From assembly GCF_002072215.1 (NCBI RefSeq), contig NZ_JXMW01000006.1, forward strand, positions 124,001 through 188,000: a stretch of 64,000 nucleotides of DNA, in the 5' to 3' direction. The position numbers and the translations under genes were made by a program. This DNA is from Methanobrevibacter arboriphilus JCM 13429 = DSM 1125. Lineage in GTDB: Archaea > Methanobacteriota > Methanobacteria > Methanobacteriales > Methanobacteriaceae. Below the pieces are notes generated by a model. That model worked only from the letters and a program-made list of their open reading frames with translations, ran no database searches and was not told the origin of the DNA. Positions 55,745 through 64,000 of this stretch are shown here, one piece after another (the first letter of the stretch is position 1; each line of letters begins with the position of its first letter).

Positions 55745-56164
55745 TTAATTTCTAGAATCATTATTTGCAAAATAGATCATAGCTTTAGACATAAACTCGG
55801 CCAATCCTTTATGATAATTATCAAAAAATACTATAAAATCTTCATGTTCACAGTAAAGATTTGCTAGTTCAATATAAGATTCTTTATTTGTTGGATTCAA
55901 AGTCCCAACTAATTTAAAATGTTTAAATATTAATTTTTGAATTTTTTTTGAATTATATTCATTTTTATCCATAGAGTTTGCTATTTCTTGAATTAAATTG
56001 TTTAAGTTAGATTGATAATTTTCCCATTCAGCAGGGTTCATCTTTTTAAGTTTTTTATCAGCTTTTTTAAATGAACGCTTACCATATCGATTGATCGTAT
56101 CTTTTTTATACCTATTTTTATTATCTTCACTCATTCCATCAAAAAGATCTTTATCAGAAACCAT
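55745..56164 (-). CDS. stand-alone TipAS-like domain protein
   Basis: A 139-residue protein resembling the TipAS antibiotic-binding domain of MerR-type regulators, but without the DNA-binding part. Matches by eye are the opening LFDGMSEDNKNRYKKDTINR followed by YG ('f...k..Y..Ea.eRwG'), WENYQSNLNNLIQEIANSMD, the HFKLV/SYIELANLYCEHEDFIVFFD region and KGLAEFMSKAMIYFAN. TipAS folds as a helical globin-like bundle that binds thiopeptides or other hydrophobic ligands. In an archaeon this would be an acquired ligand-binding protein. Binding site GAGGGGTTTTA before the ATG. Confidence 0.68.
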   Translation of the reverse strand: MVSDKDLFDGMSEDNKNRYKKDTINRYGKRSFKKADKKLKKMNPAEWENYQSNLNNLIQEIANSMDKNEYNSKKIQKLIFKHFKLVGTLNPTNKESYIELANLYCEHEDFIVFFDNYHKGLAEFMSKAMIYFANNDSRN

Positions 56165-56651
56165 TAAAACCCCTCTTATACTCTAAAAAATAAAGAAATT
56201 TAGATAAAAAATTTAAATAAAAACTTAAAAACATGAATATTAGTAAGTTTATTATTACTACAATAATTTTAAGTATTACTGTTGATATTACTATTAATAT
56301 TATTATTAATATTATTATTTGTGTTAGTATTAATAGTATTTAATAGCATTAATATTAGTATTAATAGTATTACTATTAATATTATTATGATATTATTATA
56401 AAATAAATTATTAAATTAGTTATAAACTAATATAGTTATAAACTAATATATTATTAAATATAATATTAATATAATAAATATAATCTATTTTATATATAAA
56501 TCAAATTATATATAAATTATTTTATATCTTATATAGAACAGAAACATTTTATAAAATTAGGTTCTAAAATTAAATTATAAGATTAATTAAAATGGTATAA
56601 TTTAATTAAAATAGTATAATAACTTTTAAATTTTAATAATGGGGTGAACTT
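56165..56651. repeat. repeat-rich spacer before the flavoprotein gene
   Basis: Bases 56270-56400 are ATTACTATTAATATTATTATTAAT/AGTATTAATAGTATT repeats, and 56415-56450 contain a short tandem TATAAACTAATATAGT. No gene. Confidence 0.65.
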
Positions 56652-57199
56652 ATGAAAATTATGGCATTTTCAGGAAGTCCTAATAAGGAAGGTAGTACAA
56701 ATACAATAATTAAGAAAATACTTAACACAGCAGATGAAAATAACCACGAAACTGCATTAGTATCTTTAAACAGTTTAAATATAAATCCTTGTCAAGCTTG
56801 TGGATACTGCAAAGAAAATGAATCATGTGATTAGATGATGATATAAATAAAATTCATAAAGAAATGGAGGATGCAGATTATATTATTATTGGATCACCAA
56901 TTTATTTTGGTGAAGTTACAGCACAAACTAAACTATTCACAGATAGATTTTATAGTATATACAATAATAAAAATAGAAATGTTGATGGGAAAAAAGTTAT
57001 TTTAATATATACTCAAGGAAACCCTGATGCTAAAGTTTATGAAGAATATACCAAAAATCAAAAAGCGTTTTTATATGATTTTATGAATTTTGATGTGGTG
57101 AATACATTAATAGCTGCAGGAATTCATTCAAAAGAAGATTTAAACCAGAAAAATGAAATACTTAAAGAAGCTGAAAATATTGCAATGAGAATTACTTAA
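56652..57199 (+). pseudogene. iron-sulfur flavoprotein / NADPH-dependent FMN reductase family, one-base frameshift
   Basis: Two adjacent frames make one flavodoxin-fold protein of about 182 residues. The first (56652-56834) has MAFSGSPNKEGSTNTIIKKI (FMN-phosphate loop) and NPCQACGYCKENESC, the compact CxxCxxC cluster motif of iron-sulfur flavoproteins. It meets a TAG at 56832. Adding one T there joins it to the second frame, which reads LDDDINKIHKEMEDADYIIIG and GSPIYFGEVTAQTKLFTDRF to 57199. All other family features are intact, so the break is recent or a sequencing error. GGGGTGAACTT precedes the ATG. Confidence 0.82.
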
Positions 57200-57273
57200 A
57201 ATTGAAATAAAGATTACTTAAAATTAAAATTGTTTAAAAAGCAAATATAAAAACAAATAATACATAAGAATTT

Positions 57274-58899
57274 TTAAATATATGATTTTAAATCATAAAT
57301 TGCAGGTCCATGGATCACTTTCCCATTAAAACTAAATCTTGATCCAAATTTAGGGCATTCCCATGATTTTTCAGCTGTATTCCAAACAAGAGTACAACCA
57401 CTATGAGTAGATCTTGATTCAACCCCATAAAAATTAGAATCAATATCTTTATAAATTGCTACTGAATGATTTCCAATATTAACAATTTTTGCTTCTTCAA
57501 AATTTAATTCTAATAAATACTTAGATAAAAGTTGAGATTCCTCATCACTTAACTCATAAATATCAGAATTTTCAATCTCAGATCCTCTATCAAATGTATT
57601 TAAACATTTTTCAATATCTTTATGACCTTCTTTATCTTTAAATCTTTGAGGATCAAAAATATCAATATAATCATCTATTCTTAAATTTTCTTTTCTTTCA
57701 TTAAGTTTTAATCTCTTTTTACCAAGTTTATTTAATATTAATTGAGAAATAACATTAGCTGATATAGTTCCAGTAGTCATTCCCCAGCTTCCAAAACCAG
57801 TAGCTATATAAACACCATTATGTGAAGTTTCACCAATTATAGGAACCTCATCTACAGATCTATTGTCCTGATTAGACCAAAAATATTCAATATCAGTTGT
57901 ATCGAAAATTTCTTCAATATAATTACTTAAGTTTTTATAACACTCCCAAGTATCTTCAACCTCACCAATATCATGATGTTCACCACCAACAATAACCATT
58001 TCTCCCTTATCAGTATTAGTTGATCTATAAGAATGAAATGGGTTAATATCTACAAACATACCAGAATCTTTATTTTTATTAGTATAAATTCCCATTATAT
58101 ATGACTTATTTTGATACATAAAATTACATACAGAATCTGGATCATATATAGGAGAATTAGTAGCTACAACTACGAAGTTAGCTAAAATATTTCCATTTTC
58201 AGTATGAATCAATTTTAAATCACTATCATTACCATTAGAAATCTTTTTCAAATCAGAATCATAGAATGAATCATTTGGAGCATCTTCAATAGTGAAAGCT
58301 CGTGTTTTTTCAAAAACAAAAGAACCATCACCATCAATAGAATCAGCTAAAAAATTTAAGTATTTTTTTGGATGAAATTCACCTTGATTATCATGTAATA
58401 TCCCTAATCCTTTATGAGGATATGGTAATTCATCGGTGAGTTTTGCATGAACTCCAAGCTCTTCTAATGAATCATACTCATTTTTAATTAAATGAAAAGA
58501 ATTTTCATCAGAAGAATATAAATACAAAGAAGAAACTCTATAATCACAATCAATATTAAATTCATTGACAATATTACTAATGGTATTAAAAGCATCAAAA
58601 TTTGCCATATAAAATTTTAAAGCAAAATCTTTTCCAAATTTAGATAAAAGATTGCTATAGATTAAGCCAGATGTAATAGTGATTTTAGCTGTTGTTCCAG
58701 CAGTAACATCACCAACAATACGATTAGATTCAATTAAAGCAACATTGAACCCTTGTTTTTTAAGAATAAACCCTGTTGTTATTCCAGCTATTCCCCCACC
58801 AATAATAGCAACATCAACTTTTATCTCTTCTTTAAGAGAAGAATAGTTTTTCATTTCTGTACTGTCTAACCAGTAAGAGATGTGTTTTCCATTAAACAA
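57274..58899 (-). CDS. FAD-dependent oxidoreductase with degenerate Rieske domain
   Basis: A 541-residue protein. Residues ~27-60 are a GxGxxG FAD-binding fold (VDVAIIGGGIAGITTGFILK), with a DAO-type body (TAGTTAKITITSGLIYSNLL; GVYIATGFGSWGMTTGTIS). Residues ~477-541 are a Rieske-type domain, but two of four cluster ligands are lost: the usual C-T-H-x-G-C reads S497-T-H499-S-G-C502, and C-P-C-H reads C515-P-K-F518. Surrounding residues (W-x-C-P, GSRF, GPA) are conserved, so the fold remains but a 2Fe-2S cluster is unlikely. In bacteria this fusion (YhfW type) is intact. TTG start with GGAAATGGTATT before it. Confidence 0.85.
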   Translation of the reverse strand: MFNGKHISYWLDSTEMKNYSSLKEEIKVDVAIIGGGIAGITTGFILKKQGFNVALIESNRIVGDVTAGTTAKITITSGLIYSNLLSKFGKDFALKFYMANFDAFNTISNIVNEFNIDCDYRVSSLYLYSSDENSFHLIKNEYDSLEELGVHAKLTDELPYPHKGLGILHDNQGEFHPKKYLNFLADSIDGDGSFVFEKTRAFTIEDAPNDSFYDSDLKKISNGNDSDLKLIHTENGNILANFVVVATNSPIYDPDSVCNFMYQNKSYIMGIYTNKNKDSGMFVDINPFHSYRSTNTDKGEMVIVGGEHHDIGEVEDTWECYKNLSNYIEEIFDTTDIEYFWSNQDNRSVDEVPIIGETSHNGVYIATGFGSWGMTTGTISANVISQLILNKLGKKRLKLNERKENLRIDDYIDIFDPQRFKDKEGHKDIEKCLNTFDRGSEIENSDIYELSDEESQLLSKYLLELNFEEAKIVNIGNHSVAIYKDIDSNFYGVESRSTHSGCTLVWNTAEKSWECPKFGSRFSFNGKVIHGPAIYDLKSYI

Positions 58900-58972
58900 A
58901 ATACCATTTCCTTTTTATTTTTATTTTAAATAAATATTTAAGTTAATATACAGCTATTTAAAAATCAAATAT

Positions 58973-60208
58973 CTAAAAAGATAATTCAGAAATCCTTTTC
59001 ATTGCTTCTTTAGTGTTTTCTAAAGAATTAAATGCAGTAAGTCTTAAATAACCTTCCCCACTAGAACCGAAGCCCGCACCAGGAGTTCCAACCACATTTG
59101 CTTCATTAAGAAGAAGATCAAAAAAGTCCCAAGAATCCATATCATTAGGAGTTTTAACCCAAATATAAGGAGAATTTACACCGCCATAAACATTTAAACC
59201 TATATTAGCTAAACTCTCTCGAATTATTTTTGAATTGTTCATATAATACTCAATATTATCCATTATTTCCTTCTTTCCTTCTTCTGTGAAAGTAGCTTCA
59301 GCAGCTTTTTGAACAGGATAAGAAACACCATTAAATTTTGTAGTTTGTCTCCTATTCCAAAGCTCATTAACAGATTGTAAGTTACCATAGCTATCTACTG
59401 CTTTAAGTTCTTTTGGAACAATAGTATATGCACATCTAGTTCCAGTAAACCCTGCAGTTTTTGAAAAACTTCTAAATTCAATAGCTACCTCTTTAGCTCC
59501 ATCTATTTCATAAATACTATGAGGAACATCATCTTCAGTTATAAATTTCTCATAAGCTGCATCAAATAATATTATAGATTCATTTTCTTTTGCATATTCT
59601 ACAAACTTAGTTAATTGTTCTTTATTAAGTGTAGTTCCAGTAGGATTATTTGGGAAACAGAGATAAATTATATCTACCTTTTCTTTAGGTAATTCTGGTA
59701 CAAAATCATTTTCTTGAATACATGGCAAATAAACTAACCCTTCATACATACCATTATCCTTAATATGACCAGTGCGACCAGCCATTACATTAGTATCTAC
59801 ATAAACAGGGTAAACAGGATCAGTTACGGCAATCTTATTATTTAAATCGAATATTTCTTGAATATTACCAGTATCACACTTTGATCCATCACTAATAAAG
59901 ACTTCATCTAACTCTAAATTAACGCCTAATGGCTCAAAATCATTTTTTATAATTGTTTTAATTAAAAAAGGATAACCTTGCTCAGGGCCATAACCCATAA
60001 ATGTTTTTTCATCACCCATCTCAACAACAGCTTTTTTAAAAGCAGTTAAAACAGTTGGTGTTAAAGGTTTTGTTACATCTCCAATTCCCATACGAATTAT
60101 ATCAACTTCTGGGTTATTTTTCTGAAATTCATCAATTCTTCTTGCAATTTCAATGAATAGATAGCTATTTTGTAATAAAAGATAATTTTCATTAATTTTT
60201 ACGCTCAT
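58973..60208 (-). CDS. dapL: LL-diaminopimelate aminotransferase
   Basis: A 411-residue PLP-dependent class I aminotransferase that converts tetrahydrodipicolinate to LL-diaminopimelate, the one-step lysine route used by many methanogens. The family start is [20 protein letters not shown]; then [67 protein letters not shown], the PLP lysine in [16 protein letters not shown] and the C-terminal [20 protein letters not shown]. Full length. GGTGGACAATTT precedes the ATG. The product feeds lysine synthesis; pseudomurein also uses lysine. Confidence 0.95.
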   Translation of the reverse strand: MSVKINENYLLLQNSYLFIEIARRIDEFQKNNPEVDIIRMGIGDVTKPLTPTVLTAFKKAVVEMGDEKTFMGYGPEQGYPFLIKTIIKNDFEPLGVNLELDEVFISDGSKCDTGNIQEIFDLNNKIAVTDPVYPVYVDTNVMAGRTGHIKDNGMYEGLVYLPCIQENDFVPELPKEKVDIIYLCFPNNPTGTTLNKEQLTKFVEYAKENESIILFDAAYEKFITEDDVPHSIYEIDGAKEVAIEFRSFSKTAGFTGTRCAYTIVPKELKAVDSYGNLQSVNELWNRRQTTKFNGVSYPVQKAAEATFTEEGKKEIMDNIEYYMNNSKIIRESLANIGLNVYGGVNSPYIWVKTPNDMDSWDFFDLLLNEANVVGTPGAGFGSSGEGYLRLTAFNSLENTKEAMKRISELSF

Positions 60209-60899
60209 AAATTGTCCACCATTATAAAATATAATTGATTAAATATTTTACTAACAAAGACCTACTAATAAAGATCTATAAATAAAGACCTACTAAAGAC
60301 CTAAAAATAAAGGCCTGCTAATAGAAATCTACAAATAAAGACCTATTTTGTAAATAAAATCAAATGCTTGCTTATAATATTTATTTAAAAAATTATAATA
60401 ATTATTTAAAGAATATTACTAATAAATAAAGAGTATTATTAATAAATAAAGATGTATTATAATATAGAGAATAATATTATAACAAATAGAGAATAATAAC
60501 TATTTATAAAAAGTATTTAATAAATTTTTTTATAAAAAATCTAAAAAGACAATTTTAATAAAAAAATAATACTATTAAAAAATTTATTATTAATTAAAAA
60601 CACTATTATTAATTTTTAAATAAACCAAAAATATAAGGAAAGTAACAACTATAAATAAAAATTAACTGAAAAAAATTAAAAAATAAAGATTAAAATAAGA
60701 ATATAAAGAATATAAAAAATATATATATAAAAATGTAGTTAAGATAAGAATTAAATATATTAAATATCTATATTAAGTATCATTATAAATAAATATATAA
60801 TATTAAGTATATTAAATTAATAAATATTGAAAAAATTATATTTTTAATATAGTTTATATTCATTTTACTTAAATTACATTTGTATAAAAAAATTTTATA
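60209..60899. repeat. 690-bp spacer with AATAAAGACCTACT repeats
   Basis: Bases 60250-60345 contain about six imperfect 14-16 bp units (AATAAAGACCTACTA and variants) upstream of dapL. The rest is A/T-rich with ATTATTAATAAATAAAGA units at 60415-60460. No gene. Confidence 0.65.
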
Positions 60900-61922
60900 A
60901 TGAAACATAAAAAATCTAAATCGATGATAAACATGAATCCAATAACATTCCCAATAATTACTACAATAATTGTAATTGGAGCAATAGCTATTATATTAGT
61001 TAAATTACTGTATAAAGATAAAAAAACTTCAGATTTATCAGATGATCTACCACCGATTGTAAATAAACATTGGAAAGATCCATTCACAGAAAATAATCTT
61101 GAAGAAGAATCGAATGAATATAGTTTTGTGAGTAAGTCTTGGGAAGAACCAATGCAAGAAAAAAAAGAATTGAAAAATGGAGTAGCAAGTAAAATATTTC
61201 AAGAACCTATGCATATAAAACATCAAGATATTATAAGTAATGATTATTATCAAAATCATGAACAAGATATAGAAATTTCTTTAAATCAGAATATTGATTT
61301 AGAAGAAGAAAATTTATATAATTTAAATACTCCTGAAAACTTAAACACTGAAACAAATGAAATTGAAAATAATGAAAATATTGATCTAGAAGAAAATGAA
61401 GATGGAAGCTTTAGGATAATTAAAAAGGAACCAGATTTAGTAAATGATGATACTATAACTCCATATACAACTCCTGAAGAATATAATCCTGTCAAAAATA
61501 ATTTAAATAGTAATTTAAATATCGATAATCAATACAATAATGATTATATAGATAATAATAATTATAATGATAAGAAGTATAAGAATTATAGTGATTATGG
61601 TGATGAAGAATATGAAAAAGAATATCAAAAGGAATATGAAAAGGAATATGAAAACTATAATAATCATGATAACTTAAAATACTCAGATTCTCATAATGAT
61701 GATGAAAAATCTTCATATACAGAAGGGTTGTTTGATATGGGTGAAAAAATACTTATTGGTGGAAACTATTATGATATAAAAGTTGGAGATGAAATAATAT
61801 TCAATTATAATGGTGAAAGCTATTCCAGTAAAATATTAGAGATAAAACACGAAAATATAAGGGTAAAATATAGGGCACAGGAAAAATGGATAAGTTTTTC
61901 TGATGTTAAAAAAATATTCTAA
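60900..61922 (+). CDS. membrane-anchored acidic protein with small C-terminal beta domain
   Basis: A 340-residue protein. Residues ~14-38 are one transmembrane helix (PITFPIITTIIVIGAIAIIL), followed by a long Asn/Glu-rich disordered region (~45-275) with tandem KEYEKEYQ-like runs. Residues ~280-340 are a compact beta domain (KILIGGNYYDIKVGDEIIFN; IRVKYRAQEKWISFSDVKKI) resembling a Tudor/SH3-like fold. The first half contains three W(K/E)(D/E)P or FQEPM motifs (HWKDPF, SWEEPM, IFQEPM), possible short binding motifs. I do not recognise the family. No ribosome binding site, so probably leaderless. Confidence 0.6.
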   Translation: MKHKKSKSMINMNPITFPIITTIIVIGAIAIILVKLLYKDKKTSDLSDDLPPIVNKHWKDPFTENNLEEESNEYSFVSKSWEEPMQEKKELKNGVASKIFQEPMHIKHQDIISNDYYQNHEQDIEISLNQNIDLEEENLYNLNTPENLNTETNEIENNENIDLEENEDGSFRIIKKEPDLVNDDTITPYTTPEEYNPVKNNLNSNLNIDNQYNNDYIDNNNYNDKKYKNYSDYGDEEYEKEYQKEYEKEYENYNNHDNLKYSDSHNDDEKSSYTEGLFDMGEKILIGGNYYDIKVGDEIIFNYNGESYSSKILEIKHENIRVKYRAQEKWISFSDVKKIF

Positions 61923-62272
61923 AATTGTTAAGTATAATTTTTAGAATTATTAATAAATTAAATTATTTATTATTAAATTATTTATTATATTAAACTATTT
62001 ATTATAACTCAATTTATTCCTTATAAATTAATTTATTCTTTACTAATGAATCAATGAAATTCCTGTTTATATTCTTTTATTAATTATGTTAATCAAAAAT
62101 TATATCATATTTTAATATTTGCATAACTATAACTTATAAATTACTATATTAAAATGAATAGAATAATTTATTATGAATAACATAATATACAAATTTTATT
62201 TATAATATCCAAAAAAATTAAATAAAATCATGTACATATATAATAGTAACTTAATACTGGGGGTGATGAGTT
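61923..62272. other. A/T-rich spacer before the KTSC gene
   Basis: TTATTTATTATTAAATTATTTATTATA repeats near 61950-62010. No coding region seen. Confidence 0.5.
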
Positions 62273-62482
62273 ATGGATAGAGTTCCCGTTAATTCAAAAG
62301 ATCTTGCTTCGGTAGGATATGACCCTATAACACAAACATTAGAAGTCGAACTTCTAAATAAAAAGATTTATCACTTCTATGGGGTTTCTAACGCAGACCA
62401 TGAAGATTTATTATCTGCTGATTCACATGGAACATATTTCAGCAAATATATTAAGGAAAAATATCCATATAAAAAACTTTAA
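62273..62482 (+). CDS. KTSC domain protein
   Basis: A 69-residue single-domain protein of the KTSC family: VPVNSKDLASVGYDPITQTL (the usual 'v.Ss.i..vgYd....tL.v.F' opening), EVELLNKKIYHFYGVS, and the end HGTYFSKYIKEKYPYKKL, where the F-x-x-x-I pattern is typical. It is a small beta-fold domain of unsettled role, often in phages and accessory regions. GGGGGTGATGAGTT precedes the ATG, one of the strongest binding sites in the window, implying high expression. Confidence 0.82.
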   Translation: MDRVPVNSKDLASVGYDPITQTLEVELLNKKIYHFYGVSNADHEDLLSADSHGTYFSKYIKEKYPYKKL

Positions 62483-62951
62483 AAAATTGAAAGAAGGATA
62501 ATGCATTTTTCTATTAATTAATAATTCATTTTTCTATTAATTCTATTTTCAAAAATTTTCCATTTTTATTAATTTTTATTATTTTAGATTTATATTTAGA
62601 CTAATTTTTAGATTTATTATTAAATTTATCATTTAATATTAGATTTAATATTAGATTAGTATTAAGTTTAGTATTAGACTTAATATTAGATTTAATATTA
62701 GATTAGTATTAAGTTTAGTATTAAATTTAGTATTAGATTTAGTATTAGACTTAATGTTAGATTTAATATTATTTATTTTTAAATAATACAGATATGAATA
62801 ATATTAGTATAAATATTATTAGTAATATTAGCAATAATTAGTAATATTGATATGGATAATACTAATATAAATAATACTAATAACATTTATATATCGTATT
62901 ATAAATTATACCAATATTTTTTAAACACCAATATTTTTTTTTAAAAAAAAT

Positions 62952-63140
62952 AATAATAAATAAAGTATTACAAATAATAATATTAATAACACTAATAATA
63001 TTAATAACATTAATAATACTTATAATACTTATAATACTTATAATACTTATAATACTTATAATACTTATAATACTTATAATATCAAAAATACTAATATTTA
63101 AAAAATAATAAATAAAGTATTACAAATAATAATATTAATA
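62952..63140. repeat. 37-bp direct repeats flanking a 9-bp minisatellite
   Basis: Bases 62952-62988 and 63104-63140 are identical over 37 bp (both contain AAATAAAGTATTACAAATAA) and bracket the 9-bp array. Confidence 0.88.
63015..63077. repeat. 9-bp minisatellite, seven perfect copies of AATACTTAT
   Basis: Seven uninterrupted identical 9-bp units. Perfect identity implies recent slippage expansion, so copy number probably varies between strains. Confidence 0.93.
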
Positions 63141-63294
63141 ATAATATTAATAATACTAATAATAATACTAATAATAATGCTAATAAGATACTAATATTAA
63201 AAAATAATAAAAATAAGTATAATAAAAAAATTACTAATAAAGTTACTAAATAAAATTACTAAATAATATTAAAAGATAAAATTACTAAATAAAA

Positions 63295-64000
63295 TCATTT
63301 ATGAGCAAAATAAAAAATAAGCTCATCATTATTAATCTCATCTAACCTTGCAAATCCAAATCTTTCAAATTGTACAATATCTCCAACATTAAGATTTTTA
63401 CAATCAGATTCACAAATCCCCTCTACTATAGAGGCATCATCCATAACAATTTTTGCTTTAATATTATCATTAGCTGGAACCCATTGAATAATTCTAGCTT
63501 TTAATTTCCTTGCCTCTTCAAAAGACTTACTATTATAAAAAATATCATTATTTTTAATATCTATATTTATTGCATCCATTAAACGAACAATACCATCATC
63601 TAAATCATTACTAGAAATATAGACTTCACCATCAAAAACAAGTTTTCTATTACCTCTTTTTAGATGATCTGGATGAAGAGGTCTTTCAATTATCTCAATA
63701 TCAGTTTCATTAATATCAGTTTCATTATTTTTTTCGATACTTAAGTCATCTATCTTAATTTTTTTAGGATTTGGAACAAAAAAATAACGGTTGGAAATTT
63801 CCTCTAGAATATTTCTATTAAGACCATAAATCTTTTTCCAGCTAATAGCTGAATCAGACATTTTAACACCAATTTCAACCATTAAATCATGGATAGCCTT
63901 ATTTTGAATTCCTCTTCTAGCTATAGCTCTAAGAGTTCCAAGTCTAGGATCATCCCAACCCATATAAGTACCTTCTTCAATTCCAGCCATAGCTTTTGAA
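63295..64000 (-). CDS. gltX: glutamyl-tRNA synthetase, C-terminal part (5' end outside window)
   Basis: The frame runs to the window edge (reading S-K-A before the Met at 63990), so the true start lies beyond 64000. Visible are EEGTYMGWDDPRLGTLRAIA, the conserved post-Rossmann segment of archaeal-type GluRS, then SDSAISWKKIYGLNRNIL, RYFFVPNPKKI and the C-terminal beta-barrel anticodon domains (ERPLHPDHLKRGNRKLVFDG; NVGDIVQFERFGFARLDEI). It supplies Glu-tRNA, in methanogens also for Gln-tRNA via the amidotransferase. An Asn/Glu-rich insert (EKNNETDINETDIEI) is a species-specific loop. Confidence 0.94.
   Translation of the reverse strand, partial: SKAMAGIEEGTYMGWDDPRLGTLRAIARRGIQNKAIHDLMVEIGVKMSDSAISWKKIYGLNRNILEEISNRYFFVPNPKKIKIDDLSIEKNNETDINETDIEIIERPLHPDHLKRGNRKLVFDGEVYISSNDLDDGIVRLMDAINIDIKNNDIFYNSKSFEEARKLKARIIQWVPANDNIKAKIVMDDASIVEGICESDCKNLNVGDIVQFERFGFARLDEINNDELIFYFAHK

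Larger units (their letters stand above)
62483..63294. repeat. 810-bp repeat field downstream of gltX
   Basis: Contains (a) ~12-bp TTAGATTTAATA/TTAAGTTTAGTA units at 62640-62760, (b) a 37-bp direct repeat at 62952-62988 and 63104-63140, and (c) the 9-bp array at 63015-63077. No gene is visible. Confidence 0.75.

Overview
The window comes from a very AT-rich methanogenic euryarchaeon, most likely Methanobrevibacter or a close relative in the Methanobacteriales. Supporting genes are a two-subunit archaeal primase (PriS/PriL), sn-glycerol-1-phosphate dehydrogenase for archaeal lipids, CofC for coenzyme F420, CbiF, an archaeal-type short PurA, DUF530, DUF166 and UPF0179 proteins, a large adhesin-like surface protein, and an enzyme with a pseudomurein-binding repeat. 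Most genes carry GGTGAT- or GGAGG-type ribosome binding sites. Intergenic DNA is almost pure A/T, with many tandem repeats. I saw no rRNA, tRNA or CRISPR array.

Layout. 0-5 kb: an ABC exporter cut by the window edge, a nitroreductase, a DUF169 protein, a secreted CARDB-like protein, and a LytTR regulator/DUF3021 membrane protein pair of Firmicutes type. 5-35 kb: mostly chromosomal housekeeping genes (primase, MetG, DUF530, a MraY-like transferase, pilin-like proteins, DUF166, CbiF, RpiA, EgsA, ProS, CofC, ThiD, a SulP permease, a 1060-residue adhesin, PurA and a secreted PKD/CARDB protein).

36-52 kb, all on the minus strand: a contractile phage-tail gene cluster. In transcription order it has a truncated Orc1/Cdc6-like ATPase, two zinc-finger proteins, a holin-like and an XhlA-like protein, a putative tail terminator, sheath, tube, tail-assembly chaperone (with an apparent -1 frameshift extension), tape measure, a protein with a peptidoglycan-binding-like domain, hub, a cysteine-peptidase-like tail protein, a gp25/W-like protein, baseplate J, a baseplate I/YmfQ-like protein, a fibre, a collar fibre, and a pseudomurein endopeptidase-like lysin. 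No terminase, portal, capsid or integrase gene is visible. The order parallels the Bacillus PBSX (xkd) tail module. The best reading is a headless, tailocin-like particle (or a prophage decayed to its tail module) adapted to a pseudomurein-walled host. At least three proteins carry Cys-His-Asp transglutaminase-like signatures.

52-56 kb: a 31-residue membrane peptide and five unusual small genes (two unrecognised, plus DUF6891-like, DUF6882-like and a stand-alone TipAS-like domain). 56.6-64 kb: a frameshifted iron-sulfur flavoprotein, an FAD oxidoreductase whose C-terminal Rieske domain has lost two of its four cluster ligands, DapL, an acidic membrane-anchored protein, a KTSC protein and the 3' part of gltX.

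All family calls come from reading translated sequence by eye; no database search was run.
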